Source: Micromonospora parastrephiae (GTDB lineage: Bacteria; Actinomycetota; Actinomycetes; Mycobacteriales; Micromonosporaceae). Taken from it: 47,708 nucleotides of DNA. How positions within the stretch are numbered: position 1 is the first letter of the stretch; every line of letters begins with the position of its first letter. Both the position numbers and the translations under genes were made by a program. Under the pieces are notes generated by a model, which was not told the origin of the DNA, made no database searches, and saw only the letters and a program-made list of their open reading frames with translations. The stretch lies in assembly GCF_016802865.1 (NCBI RefSeq), contig NZ_JAEVHM010000025.1:1-47708 (forward strand), read 5' to 3'. This document shows, piece after piece, positions 35,692 through 44,660 of the stretch.

Positions 35692-37478
35692 CGTTCACCA
35701 CCAGACCGACGTTGCAGGGCACGTTCGGCATGGTGTCCTCGACGCACTGGCTCGCCAGCCAGTCGGCCATGGGCATCCTCGAACGCGGGGGCAACGCCTT
35801 CGACGCCGCGGTCACCGCCGGGTTCGTCCTGCACGTCGTCGAACCGCACCTGAACGGGCCGGGCGGCGAGGTGCCGGCCATCGTGGCGACCGCACAGGAC
35901 CCCGCTCCGAAGGTGCTGTGCGGGCAGGGGCCGGCGCCGGCCGGTGCCACCATCGGGCACTTCCGGTCCCTCGGGATGGACCTGATCCCGGGCGCCGGTC
36001 CGCTCGCGGCGGCCGTGCCCGGCGCCGTGGACGCCTGGCTCCTGCTGCTGCGTGAGCACGGCACGCTCTCCCTCGCCGAGGTGCTGGAGCCGGCGATCGG
36101 CTACGCCGGCGCCGGCCACCCGCTGGTGGGCAGGGTCGGTGACACCGTGGCGGCCGTGCGTTCGCTGTTCGAGGAGCACTGGCCCACGTCCGCCCAGCTC
36201 TGGTTGCGTGGCGGCAGAGCGCCGGCCGCTGGGGAGATGGTCACCAACCCGGCGTACGCGCGCACCCTGCGTCGGCTCGTCGAGGCGGGGCAGGCGGCCG
36301 GCGCCGACCGGGAGGCGCAGATCGAGGCCGCGCGGCGGGCCTGGAGCACGGGCTTCGTCGCCGACGCGATCGACCAGTTCAGCCGGCAGCCGTTCCAGGA
36401 CTCCAGCGGACGCCCACACGCCGGCCTGGTCACCGGCGACGACCTGGCCGCGTACTCGGCGACGTGGGAGGCGCCAGCCACCCTCGACTGGCACGGCTAC
36501 TCGGTGGCGAAGACCGGCTTCTGGGGCCAGGGCCCGGTGCTGCTGGAGACGCTGTCGGTCCTCGACGCGCTCGACGATGCCGGCGCGTACGACGCGGGGA
36601 CCGCGGCCGGCATCCACGCCCAGGTCGAGGCGCTCAAGCTCGCCTTCGCCGACCGTGAGGCCTGGTACGGCGACGGCGCCGACGTGCCCGCCAAGGCGTT
36701 GCTCTCCCCGCAGTACGCGCGGGAGCGGGCCGCCCTGATCGGCGATCGGGCGTCGGCGGAGCTGCGGCCGGGGCGTCCCGACGGGGCGGAGCCTCGCCTC
36801 GCGGCGCACGTCCAACCCGGCGCCGACCGTCGTGCCGATCCGTCGGACGCGACGACGGGGGAGCCGACGGTGCAGTCCGACGGGGTGACCCGGGGCGACA
36901 CCTGTCACGTGGACGTGGTCGACCGGTGGGGCAACATGATCTCGGCGACCCCGAGCGGCGGCTGGTTGCAGAGTTCGCCCACGATCCCGGAACTCGGGTT
37001 TCCGCTCGGCAGCCGCTTGCAGATGTTCTGGCTGGAGGAGGGTCTCGCGTCGTCGCTGGCGCCGGGCCGCCGGCCGCGCACCACGCTCAGCCCGACCATG
37101 GTGCACCGCGACGGGGAGCCGATCCTGGCGTGCGGCACGCCCGGTGGCGACCAGCAGGACCAGTGGCAGGTGCCGTTCCTGCTGCGCCATCTCGTCGGCG
37201 GTCAGTCCCTTCAGGAGGCGATCGACGCGCCCGCGTGGCACACGCTCAGCCTGCCGGGGTCGTTCTATCCGCGTGACATGCAGCCCGGCGTCCTGGTGGT
37301 GGAGGAACGGTTCGACGAGGACGTGCTGGCGGCACTGCGGTCGTACGGGCACGACGTGCGGCTGTCCGACGCGTGGAGTCTCGGCCGGCTCTGCGCCGTG
37401 ACCCGGGATCCGGACACCGGCGTGCTCGCCGCCGGGGCGAATCCGCGCGGCGTGCAGGGCTACGCGTGCGGTCGTTAG
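35688..37478 (+). CDS. Gamma-glutamyltransferase-family hydrolase
   Basis: A 596-residue Ntn-hydrolase. The N-terminal part matches the family (MVSSTHWLASQSAMGILERGGNAFDAAVTA is spread over residues 15-44), and the autocleavage/nucleophile Thr is in RGDTCHVDVVDRWGNM (about residue 405). The loop TPGGDQQDQWQ follows. No signal peptide is visible, so it should act in the cytoplasm, unlike classical secreted GGT. Last gene of the ABC operon (ATGA overlap), which suggests that imported gamma-glutamyl or related amide-linked peptides are opened here. Its stop codon overlaps that of the convergent GntR gene. Confidence 0.88.
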   Translation: MTFTTRPTLQGTFGMVSSTHWLASQSAMGILERGGNAFDAAVTAGFVLHVVEPHLNGPGGEVPAIVATAQDPAPKVLCGQGPAPAGATIGHFRSLGMDLIPGAGPLAAAVPGAVDAWLLLLREHGTLSLAEVLEPAIGYAGAGHPLVGRVGDTVAAVRSLFEEHWPTSAQLWLRGGRAPAAGEMVTNPAYARTLRRLVEAGQAAGADREAQIEAARRAWSTGFVADAIDQFSRQPFQDSSGRPHAGLVTGDDLAAYSATWEAPATLDWHGYSVAKTGFWGQGPVLLETLSVLDALDDAGAYDAGTAAGIHAQVEALKLAFADREAWYGDGADVPAKALLSPQYARERAALIGDRASAELRPGRPDGAEPRLAAHVQPGADRRADPSDATTGEPTVQSDGVTRGDTCHVDVVDRWGNMISATPSGGWLQSSPTIPELGFPLGSRLQMFWLEEGLASSLAPGRRPRTTLSPTMVHRDGEPILACGTPGGDQQDQWQVPFLLRHLVGGQSLQEAIDAPAWHTLSLPGSFYPRDMQPGVLVVEERFDEDVLAALRSYGHDVRLSDAWSLGRLCAVTRDPDTGVLAAGANPRGVQGYACGR

Positions 37479-38155
37479 CGGGCGCCGTACCCGCCCTCGG
37501 CGTTCTCGTACGCCGCCGCGGACGCCGCGTCGAGGTGGGCGAGCGCGGCCTGCTCGGCGCGGTCACCGTCGCCTGACTCGATGGCGTCGACCAGCTGGAT
37601 GTGCTCGGCCCACGAGTGTGGTGCGCGTTGCTCGGCACCCAGCCGGAAGACCCACTGGACATGGAGGTACAGCGACTTGGCGATCGACGACAGCCAGGGG
37701 TTTCCGCTGATCTGGAGGATGCGCAGGTGCAGGGCGCTGTTCAGCTCGGCGACGCGGGGCAGGTCCTGCCGCTGCGTCGCCTCGCGGCCCTGGTCGAGCA
37801 GGGCGCGCAGGGCCGCGACGTCCGCCGGGCTCGCCCGTTCGGCAGCCAGTCGGGCGGCAAGCGTTTCCAGGCGCTCCCGTACGGCGAACATGTCCCCGAT
37901 GGTCCCGCTGCTGGGCGAGGCGACGACCGCGCCCCGGCGGGGGAGGATCACGACGAAGCCCTCGGCCTCCGCGACGCGTAGCGCCTCCCGGACGGGATTG
38001 CGGGAGACGCCGAAGTCCTCGGCCAGCCGGTCTTCGGTCAGCCGCTCGCCGGGCAGGTAGTCGCCGTCGATGATGGCGGTCCGCAGCGCGGCGAGGACCT
38101 GGTCGCGTAGCGGCAGGTGCTGAGCGCCGAGCTTGTCCCGCAGGTCTTCAGCCAC
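37475..38155 (-). CDS. GntR/FCD-family transcriptional regulator
   Basis: A 226-residue regulator. The winged helix is residues about 20-80 (GERLTEDRLAEDFGVSRNPVREALR), followed by an FCD all-helical effector domain (MFAVRERLETLAARLAAERA; metal-ligand-like His in LNSALHLRIL, HAEHIQLVDAI-type region). The GTG at 38155 has GGAGAGG at 8 bp, a better start than a TTG 30 bp upstream. It faces the ABC/GGT operon and shares GTATAC sites with it, so it probably represses that operon and itself until a peptide-derived acid binds. Confidence 0.88.
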   Translation of the reverse strand: MAEDLRDKLGAQHLPLRDQVLAALRTAIIDGDYLPGERLTEDRLAEDFGVSRNPVREALRVAEAEGFVVILPRRGAVVASPSSGTIGDMFAVRERLETLAARLAAERASPADVAALRALLDQGREATQRQDLPRVAELNSALHLRILQISGNPWLSSIAKSLYLHVQWVFRLGAEQRAPHSWAEHIQLVDAIESGDGDRAEQAALAHLDAASAAAYENAEGGYGAR

Positions 38156-38187
38156 CTGGTCGCCTCTCCGTGAACCGTCCGGCAAAA

Positions 38188-38202
38188 GTGTATACGAAGA
38201 AC
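38188..38202. promoter_or_regulatory. GTATAC-containing site in the GntR/DUF1275 divergent region
   Basis: GTGTATACGAAGAAC lies in the 68-bp gap between the GntR gene and the DUF1275 gene. Its GTATAC core is shared with the palindrome before the peptide operon. This fits an autoregulatory GntR site that could also affect the DUF1275 gene. Confidence 0.45.
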
Positions 38203-38223
38203 AATTTTTGGAGGACAGCGACA

Positions 38224-38940
38224 GTGTCGAGCACCGCGCCCCGTGTCACCCGTCCTCGCGTCGCCGCCCAGGACGACGATCGTCTCCTACGACAGCGGCA
38301 CGCCCTCGTCGTCGTGCTCACCTTCCTCACCGGAAGCGCCGACGCCATCGGCTTCCTGTCCCTCGGCGGGGCCTTCTCCAGCGTCATGACCGGCAACATG
38401 GTCCTCCTCGGGCTCTCGGCGGGCAGAGGCGACGCCGACCTCGCCCTGACCTCCGGGTGCGCGATCGTCAGCTTCATCGTCGGCGTCCTCGCCGGCGCCC
38501 GCGTCGTCGGCTCGGCCCGACCGGACGATCCCGTCTGGCCCCGGCGGGTCACCTGGGCGCTCGTCCTGGAGTTGCTGGTGTTCGTGGTGTTCCTCGTCGT
38601 CTGGGTGGTCAACCTGCCCACCCACGTCGACCACGTCGACCTCGCGCTGCTCATGCTGTCGGCGACGGCGCTGGGCGTACAGAGCAGCGCGATCCAGCGC
38701 TTCGGCGTGCCGGGCCTGTCCTCCACCTACCTGACCGGCACCCTCACCAGCCTGATCGCCGGCGTCGCCGCACGTAGCCCGTGGCGCAGCCTGCGGCCCA
38801 AGGCTCAGGTGCTGCTGGCCCTGATGACCGGCGCGGCGGTCGGCGCCCTGGTGGCCCTGCACCTGCCGGTGGCCGCGCCGGCGCTGCTGATCGTGCCGCT
38901 CACCCTCGTCATCGCCCTGTCCGCGCGGCTGCGGGCCTGA
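38224..38940 (+). CDS. DUF1275 (YoaK-like) membrane protein
   Basis: A 238-residue protein with six or seven hydrophobic segments. The DUF1275 hallmarks are TGSADAIGFLSLGGAFSSVM followed by TGNMVLLGL, and a second half with GVPGLSSTYLTGTLTSL, indicating an internal duplication. GTG at 38224 follows GGAGG at 9 bp; an earlier ATG at 38170 has no such site. Likely a small-molecule transporter of unknown substrate. It diverges from the GntR gene. Confidence 0.88.
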   Translation: MSSTAPRVTRPRVAAQDDDRLLRQRHALVVVLTFLTGSADAIGFLSLGGAFSSVMTGNMVLLGLSAGRGDADLALTSGCAIVSFIVGVLAGARVVGSARPDDPVWPRRVTWALVLELLVFVVFLVVWVVNLPTHVDHVDLALLMLSATALGVQSSAIQRFGVPGLSSTYLTGTLTSLIAGVAARSPWRSLRPKAQVLLALMTGAAVGALVALHLPVAAPALLIVPLTLVIALSARLRA

Positions 38941-38943
38941 TCC

Positions 38944-39570
38944 TCAGACGCCGCGCGCGAACAGGGCGAGGCGGACCCGGTTGGGGCTGTCGGTCTTGGT
39001 CATCAGACTGGTGATGTGGGTCTTGACCGTGGTGACACCGATGTGGAGCCGGTCGGCGATCTCGGTGTTGGACAGGCCCTCGGCGACGAGGGCCAGCACG
39101 TCCCGTTCGCGCGCGGTGAGGCCCTGCACCGGTCGCGGCGTCTCGGCGCGGGCGTGCACCGCACGCTGGACGAGGCGGCGCAGCACCTCGGGGCTGAACG
39201 GGCTGTCGCCGACGGCGGCCCGGCGGATGCCGTCGAGCAGGTCGGCGGGGGGCGCGTCCTTGAGCAGGAACCCGCAGGCGCCGGCGGTCAGGGCGGGGTA
39301 GAGGTGGTCGTCGTCGCCGAACGTGGTCAGCACCAGGATGCGGGTTGCGGGACGTTCGGCGAGGATCCGGCTGGTCGCGGTGATCCCGTCGACGCCGGGC
39401 ATGCGCAGGTCCATGACGACGACGTCGGGGAGGAGCCGCGCGGCGGAGGTGATGGCCGCACGGCCGTTGTCCGCCTCGCCGACGACCTCGATGTCGGGTT
39501 GGGCCTCGCAGAGCATGCGCAGCCCCGCGCGGATGAGGTGCTGGTCGTCGACCAGCAGGACGCGGATCAC
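38944..39570 (-). CDS. LuxR/NarL-family response regulator
   Basis: A 208-residue regulator. The receiver domain has the acidic pair VLLVDDQ, phosphoacceptor Asp in VVVMDLRMPG, Thr in VLTTFGD and Lys in LLKDAPP. The C-terminal LuxR helix-turn-helix is LTARERDVLALVAEGLSNTEIADRL with TVKTHITSL. Its start overlaps the kinase gene's stop by four bases. Targets are unknown; the linked membrane genes are candidates. Confidence 0.95.
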   Translation of the reverse strand: MIRVLLVDDQHLIRAGLRMLCEAQPDIEVVGEADNGRAAITSAARLLPDVVVMDLRMPGVDGITATSRILAERPATRILVLTTFGDDDHLYPALTAGACGFLLKDAPPADLLDGIRRAAVGDSPFSPEVLRRLVQRAVHARAETPRPVQGLTARERDVLALVAEGLSNTEIADRLHIGVTTVKTHITSLMTKTDSPNRVRLALFARGV

Positions 39571-40812
39571 GCCGGCTCCGGTGCGGGCGACCCGGCGGGG
39601 GCCTCGCGGTCACGGGGCACCGGCCGGGCCGACGCCTCGGCGCCGGAGGCCAGCGCCGGGAGGACGGTACGCACCCGGAACCCCGTCCGCGTCGGGCCGG
39701 CCTCCAACCGCCCGCCGAGGACCTCCACGCGCTCGCGCATCCCGGTGATGCCGTGGCCCCCGCCGGTCGGCACCGCGGCCGGCACGCCGGCGTGCCCGTC
39801 GTCCGACACCTCCCCAGTGCACGGCCCCGTCCTGGACGGCGACCACGAGGCGCGCCAGCGCGGCGGGCCCGGCATGCTTGGCCACGTTGGTCAACGCCTC
39901 CTGGGTCAGTCGCAGCACCGCGAGGCCCCGCACCGCGTCGAGCGCGCCGACCGCCGGGTCGATGTCGGCCTCCACGGTGACACCGGTCTGCCGGGCCCGG
40001 TCGACCGTCGCGCCGAGCGCCGCCGGCAGCGCCGACGGTTCGATGGCCGTCAGCGCCGCGTCACCGCGTACCCCATCGGGATCGCGCAGCACCGCGACCA
40101 GCCGGCGCAGCTCCGCGAGGGCTGCGGTGCCCGTGCCGTGCACGTCGTCGAACACCGCGCCGACCCGGGGGTCGAGGTCGGTGAGCACGTGCCGTGCCAC
40201 GCCGACCCGCAGCACCATCGACGCCACGTGGTGCGCGACGACGTCGTGCAGTTCGCGGGCGATGGCGCTGCGTTCGTCGGCGCGCGCCGCGCGGCTCTCC
40301 GACTCGCGCCGCCGCTGCTCGGCGGCTGCCCGTTCCACGGCCTGCCGACTGAGCTCCCGGTTGGTGCGGATGACCAGGCCGAGCAGCACCGGCACGCCGA
40401 CCTCCAGGGCCAGCCCCACGACGCCGGAGGCGACCCGGCGCAGCGGGTCGCCGATCGAGTCGGTCAGGTCGACCACGACCAGCAGTGCCGTGCAGAGCCA
40501 GATTACTCGGGGGTGGCGTGCCCGCATGGTGACCTCGAGCAACGCCCAGCTGGCGCCCACCTGGTTGATCGTGAAGTCGTCGATCAGCCCGATCGCGACC
40601 GTCAGCAGGGCGGCCTGGGCCACCAGGTTGACCGCCGGTCGGCGGTGCGCCACCAGCGCCACGGCGAACGCGAGCAGCGCGAGGATCCACTGTGTCGCCG
40701 TGGGTGTGCTGGCCGAATGAGGGACGAAGAGCAGGTAGCCCACCCCGGTGAGGTCGAGCAGCATCATCCGCACGAGCGTGTCCCGCATGTCGAACACCCG
40801 CACCGGCCTCAC
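39567..40812 (-). CDS. Sensor histidine kinase, NarX/DesK-like (one frameshift)
   Basis: Six or so N-terminal transmembrane helices (about residues 15-150) precede a HisKA_3 domain with the phosphorylated His in ARELHDVVAHHVASM and an HATPase with LRLTQEALTNVAKHA and GGGHGITGMRERV. One extra base in the C4 run at 39812-39815 breaks the frame; removing it gives DGAVHWEVSDDGHAG and 414 residues. The start is uncertain between GTG 40812 and ATG 40788, neither with a clear ribosome site. It partners with the overlapping response regulator. The membrane domain is the sensor; the signal is unknown. Confidence 0.88.
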
Positions 40813-40820
40813 CACGGTGG

Positions 40821-41273
40821 TCAGCCTAGGTGCAGCGGCCCGGTGGCGGCGACCGACGACCGCCGCCACCGGGCCCGGCCCGCGAGGTACGCGGCCAGGC
40901 CGAGCGGTCCGAGCAGGATGGTCAGCACCAGCACCGGGGCCATGACCAGCGCCGGCACCCCCCGTTCCCGGCTGTCCAACCACGCCCACCGCCCGACGAA
41001 CAGGTCGAACGCGATCATGTGCGCCCAGCCCGCCGCCGCCCCGGCGGAGGTGCCGAGCAGGTCGCGCACCCCGGCCAGCGTCGGCGACGTCACGGCCGGC
41101 AGCACGTCGCCGAACGCCGGGAGCGCCAGCAGCGCGTAGATCACCACGACCGGCAGCACGATCAGCGGCGAGGCGATGATCCGGGCCGTCCACGACCAGC
41201 GCGGCAGCAGGATCATCAGCGCCCAGAACGGCGCGGCCACCGCGAACGTCAGGGAGAACAGCGTCGCGGTCAT
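40821..41273 (-). CDS. ABA4-like (DUF4281) membrane protein
   Basis: A 150-residue protein with four hydrophobic helices. The segment GWAHMIAFDLFVGRWAWLDS is the signature of the ABA4-like family, which includes the plant neoxanthin-related ABA4; bacterial members have no settled role. It overlaps the upstream membrane-protein gene by ATGA and ends 8 bp before the kinase gene. The four genes therefore look like one unit, and these membrane proteins may be linked to what the kinase senses. Confidence 0.8.
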   Translation of the reverse strand: MTATLFSLTFAVAAPFWALMILLPRWSWTARIIASPLIVLPVVVIYALLALPAFGDVLPAVTSPTLAGVRDLLGTSAGAAAGWAHMIAFDLFVGRWAWLDSRERGVPALVMAPVLVLTILLGPLGLAAYLAGRARWRRSSVAATGPLHLG

Positions 41274-42196
41274 GCGGCCAGCGCCAGTTCCGGTCGGCGT
41301 CGGCGGGCCAGCACCAGGCCGCTGGCGGTCGCGGTCGCGACCACCAGGGCCGCGACCGCGGCAAGCGTGCTGGCGTCCGGGCGCAGCAGCGGCTGTCCGC
41401 GCAGCGCCTGCCAGGTCAACAGCACCGTGAGTACGCCGTACGCGCCGCCCGCGACGACCAGCAGCCGGGCGCGGGTGCGCTCGTCCAACCGCGTCGCGAA
41501 CCGGCTCAGCAGGATCGCCAGGATCGGCAACGCCTGCAGGGCGTGCAGCCCGACGAAGTGCCCGATCCGCAGGTCACCGCCGGTGGTGCTCCAGCCGACC
41601 ACCGGCAGCCCCGGCCCACCGTCGGGCACGCCGACGCTGTGTGCCCCGCCGATCCCCTCGATCCCCGGGTCCTGCGTCGGCAGCGCCATCGGCACCGCCG
41701 CGAGCATGCCCAGCAGAGACAGGCCGAGCCCCCACCCGACGGCCGTCGCGGCGACCCGGTCCGGGATCCGCTGGATCAGGACCACGATTCCGATGACGAG
41801 GTGCGCGAAGAACAGCACCATGATCGCCGCGCCCATCGAGGCGAACAGCGCGGCGTTCAGCGGTGTGCTGTCGTTGAAGTGGCTGGTCTGCCCGCGCAGC
41901 ACCTGACCGACGATCCACGCGATCTCGACGACAGCCACCGTGACGATGACGACGGCCGCCCGCTCGGCGACCCGGCTACGGCGGGGCAGCAGGGAGAGCA
42001 TCCAGGCGAGCGTCAGGCCGTACAGCACGAAGGACACCCCGAACTTGAGCGGCTTGAGCCAGATCGGCGCCCCGGTGAGGACGCGCGGATCGACGAGGAT
42101 GCCGATCGCGGCGACGACGGCGAGCACCGTCATCACGCAGACCAGGAACATCAGGGGGCGGTTCCAGTGCGTCGCCCGGCGCAGAACAGTAGTCAT
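41270..42196 (-). CDS. Conserved multi-pass membrane protein
   Basis: A 308-residue protein with about eight transmembrane helices. Polar motifs within the membrane regions include WLKPLKFGVSF, QTSHFNDSTPLN and GHFVGLHALQALP; the paired histidines in the last could bind a metal or heme, but this is speculation. I do not recognise the family's function. ATG at 42196 is the first good start. It is the first gene of the set with ABA4-like, kinase and regulator genes. Confidence 0.7.
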   Translation of the reverse strand: MTTVLRRATHWNRPLMFLVCVMTVLAVVAAIGILVDPRVLTGAPIWLKPLKFGVSFVLYGLTLAWMLSLLPRRSRVAERAAVVIVTVAVVEIAWIVGQVLRGQTSHFNDSTPLNAALFASMGAAIMVLFFAHLVIGIVVLIQRIPDRVAATAVGWGLGLSLLGMLAAVPMALPTQDPGIEGIGGAHSVGVPDGGPGLPVVGWSTTGGDLRIGHFVGLHALQALPILAILLSRFATRLDERTRARLLVVAGGAYGVLTVLLTWQALRGQPLLRPDASTLAAVAALVVATATASGLVLARRRRPELALAA

Positions 42197-42365
42197 GCCT
42201 GTAGATGCTCGTGGTCGCCTCCGCCGATCGCGTCCGACCCCGAGCCCTGCATGCGGCCTGCGGTCGGAGCCGACCTCCTCCCTGGGTAGGAGACGACGAA
42301 ACCCGTCGAGGCCCGTCGCCGCTGCTGGCACAATGGCCCGCCTGCCGACCGGACGGAGAGTGCGC

Positions 42366-43118
42366 ATGACGACCACTGAGGACCGGGTCCAGCCGAACGA
42401 GACCACCGTGCCACTGCTGCCCTGCGCGGCACCCGAGGAGACCCTGTCGTTCTGGCGGGCGCTCGGGTTCGAGGTCGCCTATGAGCAGCTCAGGCCGTAT
42501 GTGTACCTGGCCTTCACCTGGAGTGGGTTCCAGCTGCACTACGGCCCGGCGCCGAAAGACCTGGACCCGGCGAAGGAGTGGTCCGGTGGCTGCCTGGTGA
42601 TGGTCGACGCGGTCGCGCCGTACCACGCGGCGTTCACCGACGCGATGCGTCGCACCTACGGCAAGGTGCTGGTCAAGGGGCTGCCCCGGATGACCCGCTT
42701 CCGAGCCGGGGCGTCGCGGTTCAGCATCGTCGACCCGTCGGGCAACACCATCACCTTCATCCGCCGGGACGAGCCGCAGGACCTGGAGTACGGCGGGTCG
42801 AAGGAGTTGCAGGGCCTGGCGCGGGTGCTCGACAACGCTAGGATCCTGCGCGAATTCAAGATGGACGACCGGGCGGCCTACCGGGCGCTCGACTCGGGGA
42901 TGCGCCGGCGCGCCGAGGACGCTCCGGTGGTCGAGCAGGCGACGGCGCTCGCCGGACTGATCGAGCTGTCGGTCGCCCTGGGCAAGACCGATCGGGTGCC
43001 GGAATGGGGAGCCCGCCTCCGTGCGCTGACGTTGACCGAGGCGGAGCGTACCCAGGTCGAGGGCTACGTCGCCGACCCGGTCATCCTCGAACCGTGGTGG
43101 CGGCCCGACGCGGGCTGA
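42366..43118 (+). CDS. Glyoxalase/VOC-fold protein with C-terminal helical extension
   Basis: A 250-residue protein. The first ~130 residues are a single VOC module (TVPLLPCAAPEETLSFWRAL, LHYGPAPKDLD, SRFSIVDPSGNTITFI), as in bleomycin-resistance and glyoxalase-like proteins. The remaining 110 residues are helical and unassigned (DNARILREFKMDDRAAYRAL). The ATG at 42366 is used. It is divergent from the membrane-protein gene and followed by a hairpin. Enzyme or antibiotic-binding role cannot be settled. Confidence 0.85.
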   Translation: MTTTEDRVQPNETTVPLLPCAAPEETLSFWRALGFEVAYEQLRPYVYLAFTWSGFQLHYGPAPKDLDPAKEWSGGCLVMVDAVAPYHAAFTDAMRRTYGKVLVKGLPRMTRFRAGASRFSIVDPSGNTITFIRRDEPQDLEYGGSKELQGLARVLDNARILREFKMDDRAAYRALDSGMRRRAEDAPVVEQATALAGLIELSVALGKTDRVPEWGARLRALTLTEAERTQVEGYVADPVILEPWWRPDAG

Positions 43119-43119
43119 C

Positions 43120-43168
43120 GTCCGGCAACAGGAACCGGGCCGTGTCCGGGCCCGGCCTCCTGTCGGAC
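43120..43168. terminator. Imperfect hairpin after the VOC-fold gene
   Basis: GTCCGGCAACAGGAACCGGG pairs with GCCCGGCCTCCTGTCGGAC with small bulges around GTGTCC. It starts two bases after the stop codon, in the expected place for a terminator. Confidence 0.6.
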
Positions 43169-43342
43169 GCGGGACGAACGCCGCCTTTGTCGTATGCCAT
43201 GACGTCACCCGCGTCTGCCGATTCGACGGAACGGCACGAAATTACCGCTTTAGGGTAAGGACCCCTAATACGACTACAGCCTCCGATAGCTTTTGAACGA
43301 GAGGAAAACTCAGATTCCTCCCATCATGGGCGTAAGGAGCAG

Positions 43343-44518
43343 ATGATGAAGCGCAGCGTTGCGCTCGCGGCAGCCCTCCTGGCGGGTCTGACCAGCGTCG
43401 GATCCATCCCGGGGACCGCCTTCGCCGACGGCGGCGGCCCCGGATACCACGACGACCGCAAGGGGGGTGAACACCACCACGGCGACGAGGGCGCGGTCTT
43501 CGTGCAGACCAACAAGGCCGAAGGCAACACCATCAAGGTGTACGACCGCGACGAGGACGGCCGTCTCACCAAGGCGGGTGAGTACGAGACCGGCGGGCTG
43601 GGCGGGTTCACCATCGGCGCGCCGCTCGACGCGCTGGCGTCGCAAGGGTCCTTGACCTACCACCGCGGGCTGCTCTTCGCCGTGAACGCCGGCAGCAACA
43701 CCGTGACGGTCTTCGCTGTCGAGGGCACCAAGCTGCACAAGCTTCAGGTCATCTGGTCCGGAGGTCTGCTGCCGGTCAGCGTCGCGGCCCGCGGCGACCT
43801 CGTCTACGTCCTCAACGCCGGTGGCGAGGGCTCCGTGCAAGGATTCGAGCTGCACAAGGGGCGCCTGTCACGGATCGAGGGCGCCAACCGGTCGCTCGGA
43901 CTGCACAACGGCAACCCGCCCGCGTTCGGAACCGCCCCCGCGCAGGTGAAGATCGACCCGGACAGCGAGTTCGTCCTGGTGTCGACCAAGGCCGCCAACG
44001 TCATGTTCAGCTACGAGATCGGCCGCGACGGCAGGCTGGCCCGGAATCCCGTCATCAGCGACGCGGGGAACACGCCGTTCGGCTTCACCTTCGACACCGA
44101 GAACTCGCTGCTCGTCACCGAATCGGGTGCGAACGCGGTCAGCCGCTTCGAGCTTGAGGACGACGGCGCGCTCGACCAGGTCGGGCCGTCGGTGCCCAAC
44201 GGCCAGCAGGCGCCCTGCTGGATCCAGCGCGTCGGCGACTACTTCTTCGTCGCCAACGCCGGCACCTCCACCATCAGCTCGTACCGGGTCGACGACGACG
44301 GCAAGCTCGAACTCGTCAAGGCCGTCGCCGCCGACACCGGCGGCGGGTCGATCGACATGACCACCAGCGACGGCTTCCTGTACGTGCAGAACGCCACCGC
44401 CGGCAACGTGCAGGGCTACGAGGTGAACGAGGACGGCTCCCTGAAACTCGTCACCACCGTGGAGGGCCTGCCGAAGTTCACCGACGGCATCGGCATGGAG
44501 GGCATCGCCGCCTCCTGA
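43343..44518 (+). CDS. Secreted beta-propeller protein, lactonase-like
   Basis: A 391-residue protein with a Sec signal peptide (MMKRSVALAAALLAGLTSVG...FA|DGG). After a His/Asp-rich stretch (YHDDRKGGEHHHGDEG) there are about six repeats such as VFVQTNKAEGNTIKVYDRDE, LFAVNAGSNTVTVFAVE, VYVLNAGGEGSVQGFEL and FFVANAGTSTISSYRVDDD. This is a seven-bladed propeller of the 6-phosphogluconolactonase type, but secretion and divergence make that enzyme role unlikely. The ribosome site TAAGGAG precedes ATG 43343. The His-rich segment could bind metal. Ends in a strong hairpin. Confidence 0.82.
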   Translation: MMKRSVALAAALLAGLTSVGSIPGTAFADGGGPGYHDDRKGGEHHHGDEGAVFVQTNKAEGNTIKVYDRDEDGRLTKAGEYETGGLGGFTIGAPLDALASQGSLTYHRGLLFAVNAGSNTVTVFAVEGTKLHKLQVIWSGGLLPVSVAARGDLVYVLNAGGEGSVQGFELHKGRLSRIEGANRSLGLHNGNPPAFGTAPAQVKIDPDSEFVLVSTKAANVMFSYEIGRDGRLARNPVISDAGNTPFGFTFDTENSLLVTESGANAVSRFELEDDGALDQVGPSVPNGQQAPCWIQRVGDYFFVANAGTSTISSYRVDDDGKLELVKAVAADTGGGSIDMTTSDGFLYVQNATAGNVQGYEVNEDGSLKLVTTVEGLPKFTDGIGMEGIAAS

Positions 44519-44529
44519 CGCCGCCGCCC

Positions 44530-44562
44530 ACTGGTCCCGGTCGCTCGCCGACCGGGACCAGT
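44530..44562 (+). terminator. Strong hairpin terminator after the propeller gene
   Basis: ACTGGTCCCGGTCG (44530-44543) and CGACCGGGACCAGT (44549-44562) form a perfect 14-bp stem with a 5-nt loop, 11 bp after the stop codon. Confidence 0.82.
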
Positions 44563-44660
44563 TCCGTGTCCGCGGGTCCTGCGGAGGTCGGCGCGCGATC
44601 CAGTGGCGCTTGACAAGGCCGTGGGCGCTGGTGGCCCGTCGGATCACGTACCCTCCGCGG

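Noticed and set aside
39016..41139. Long plus-strand open frame opposite the two-component genes
   Set aside because: Shadow of the receiver, kinase and membrane-protein genes; no domain of its own.
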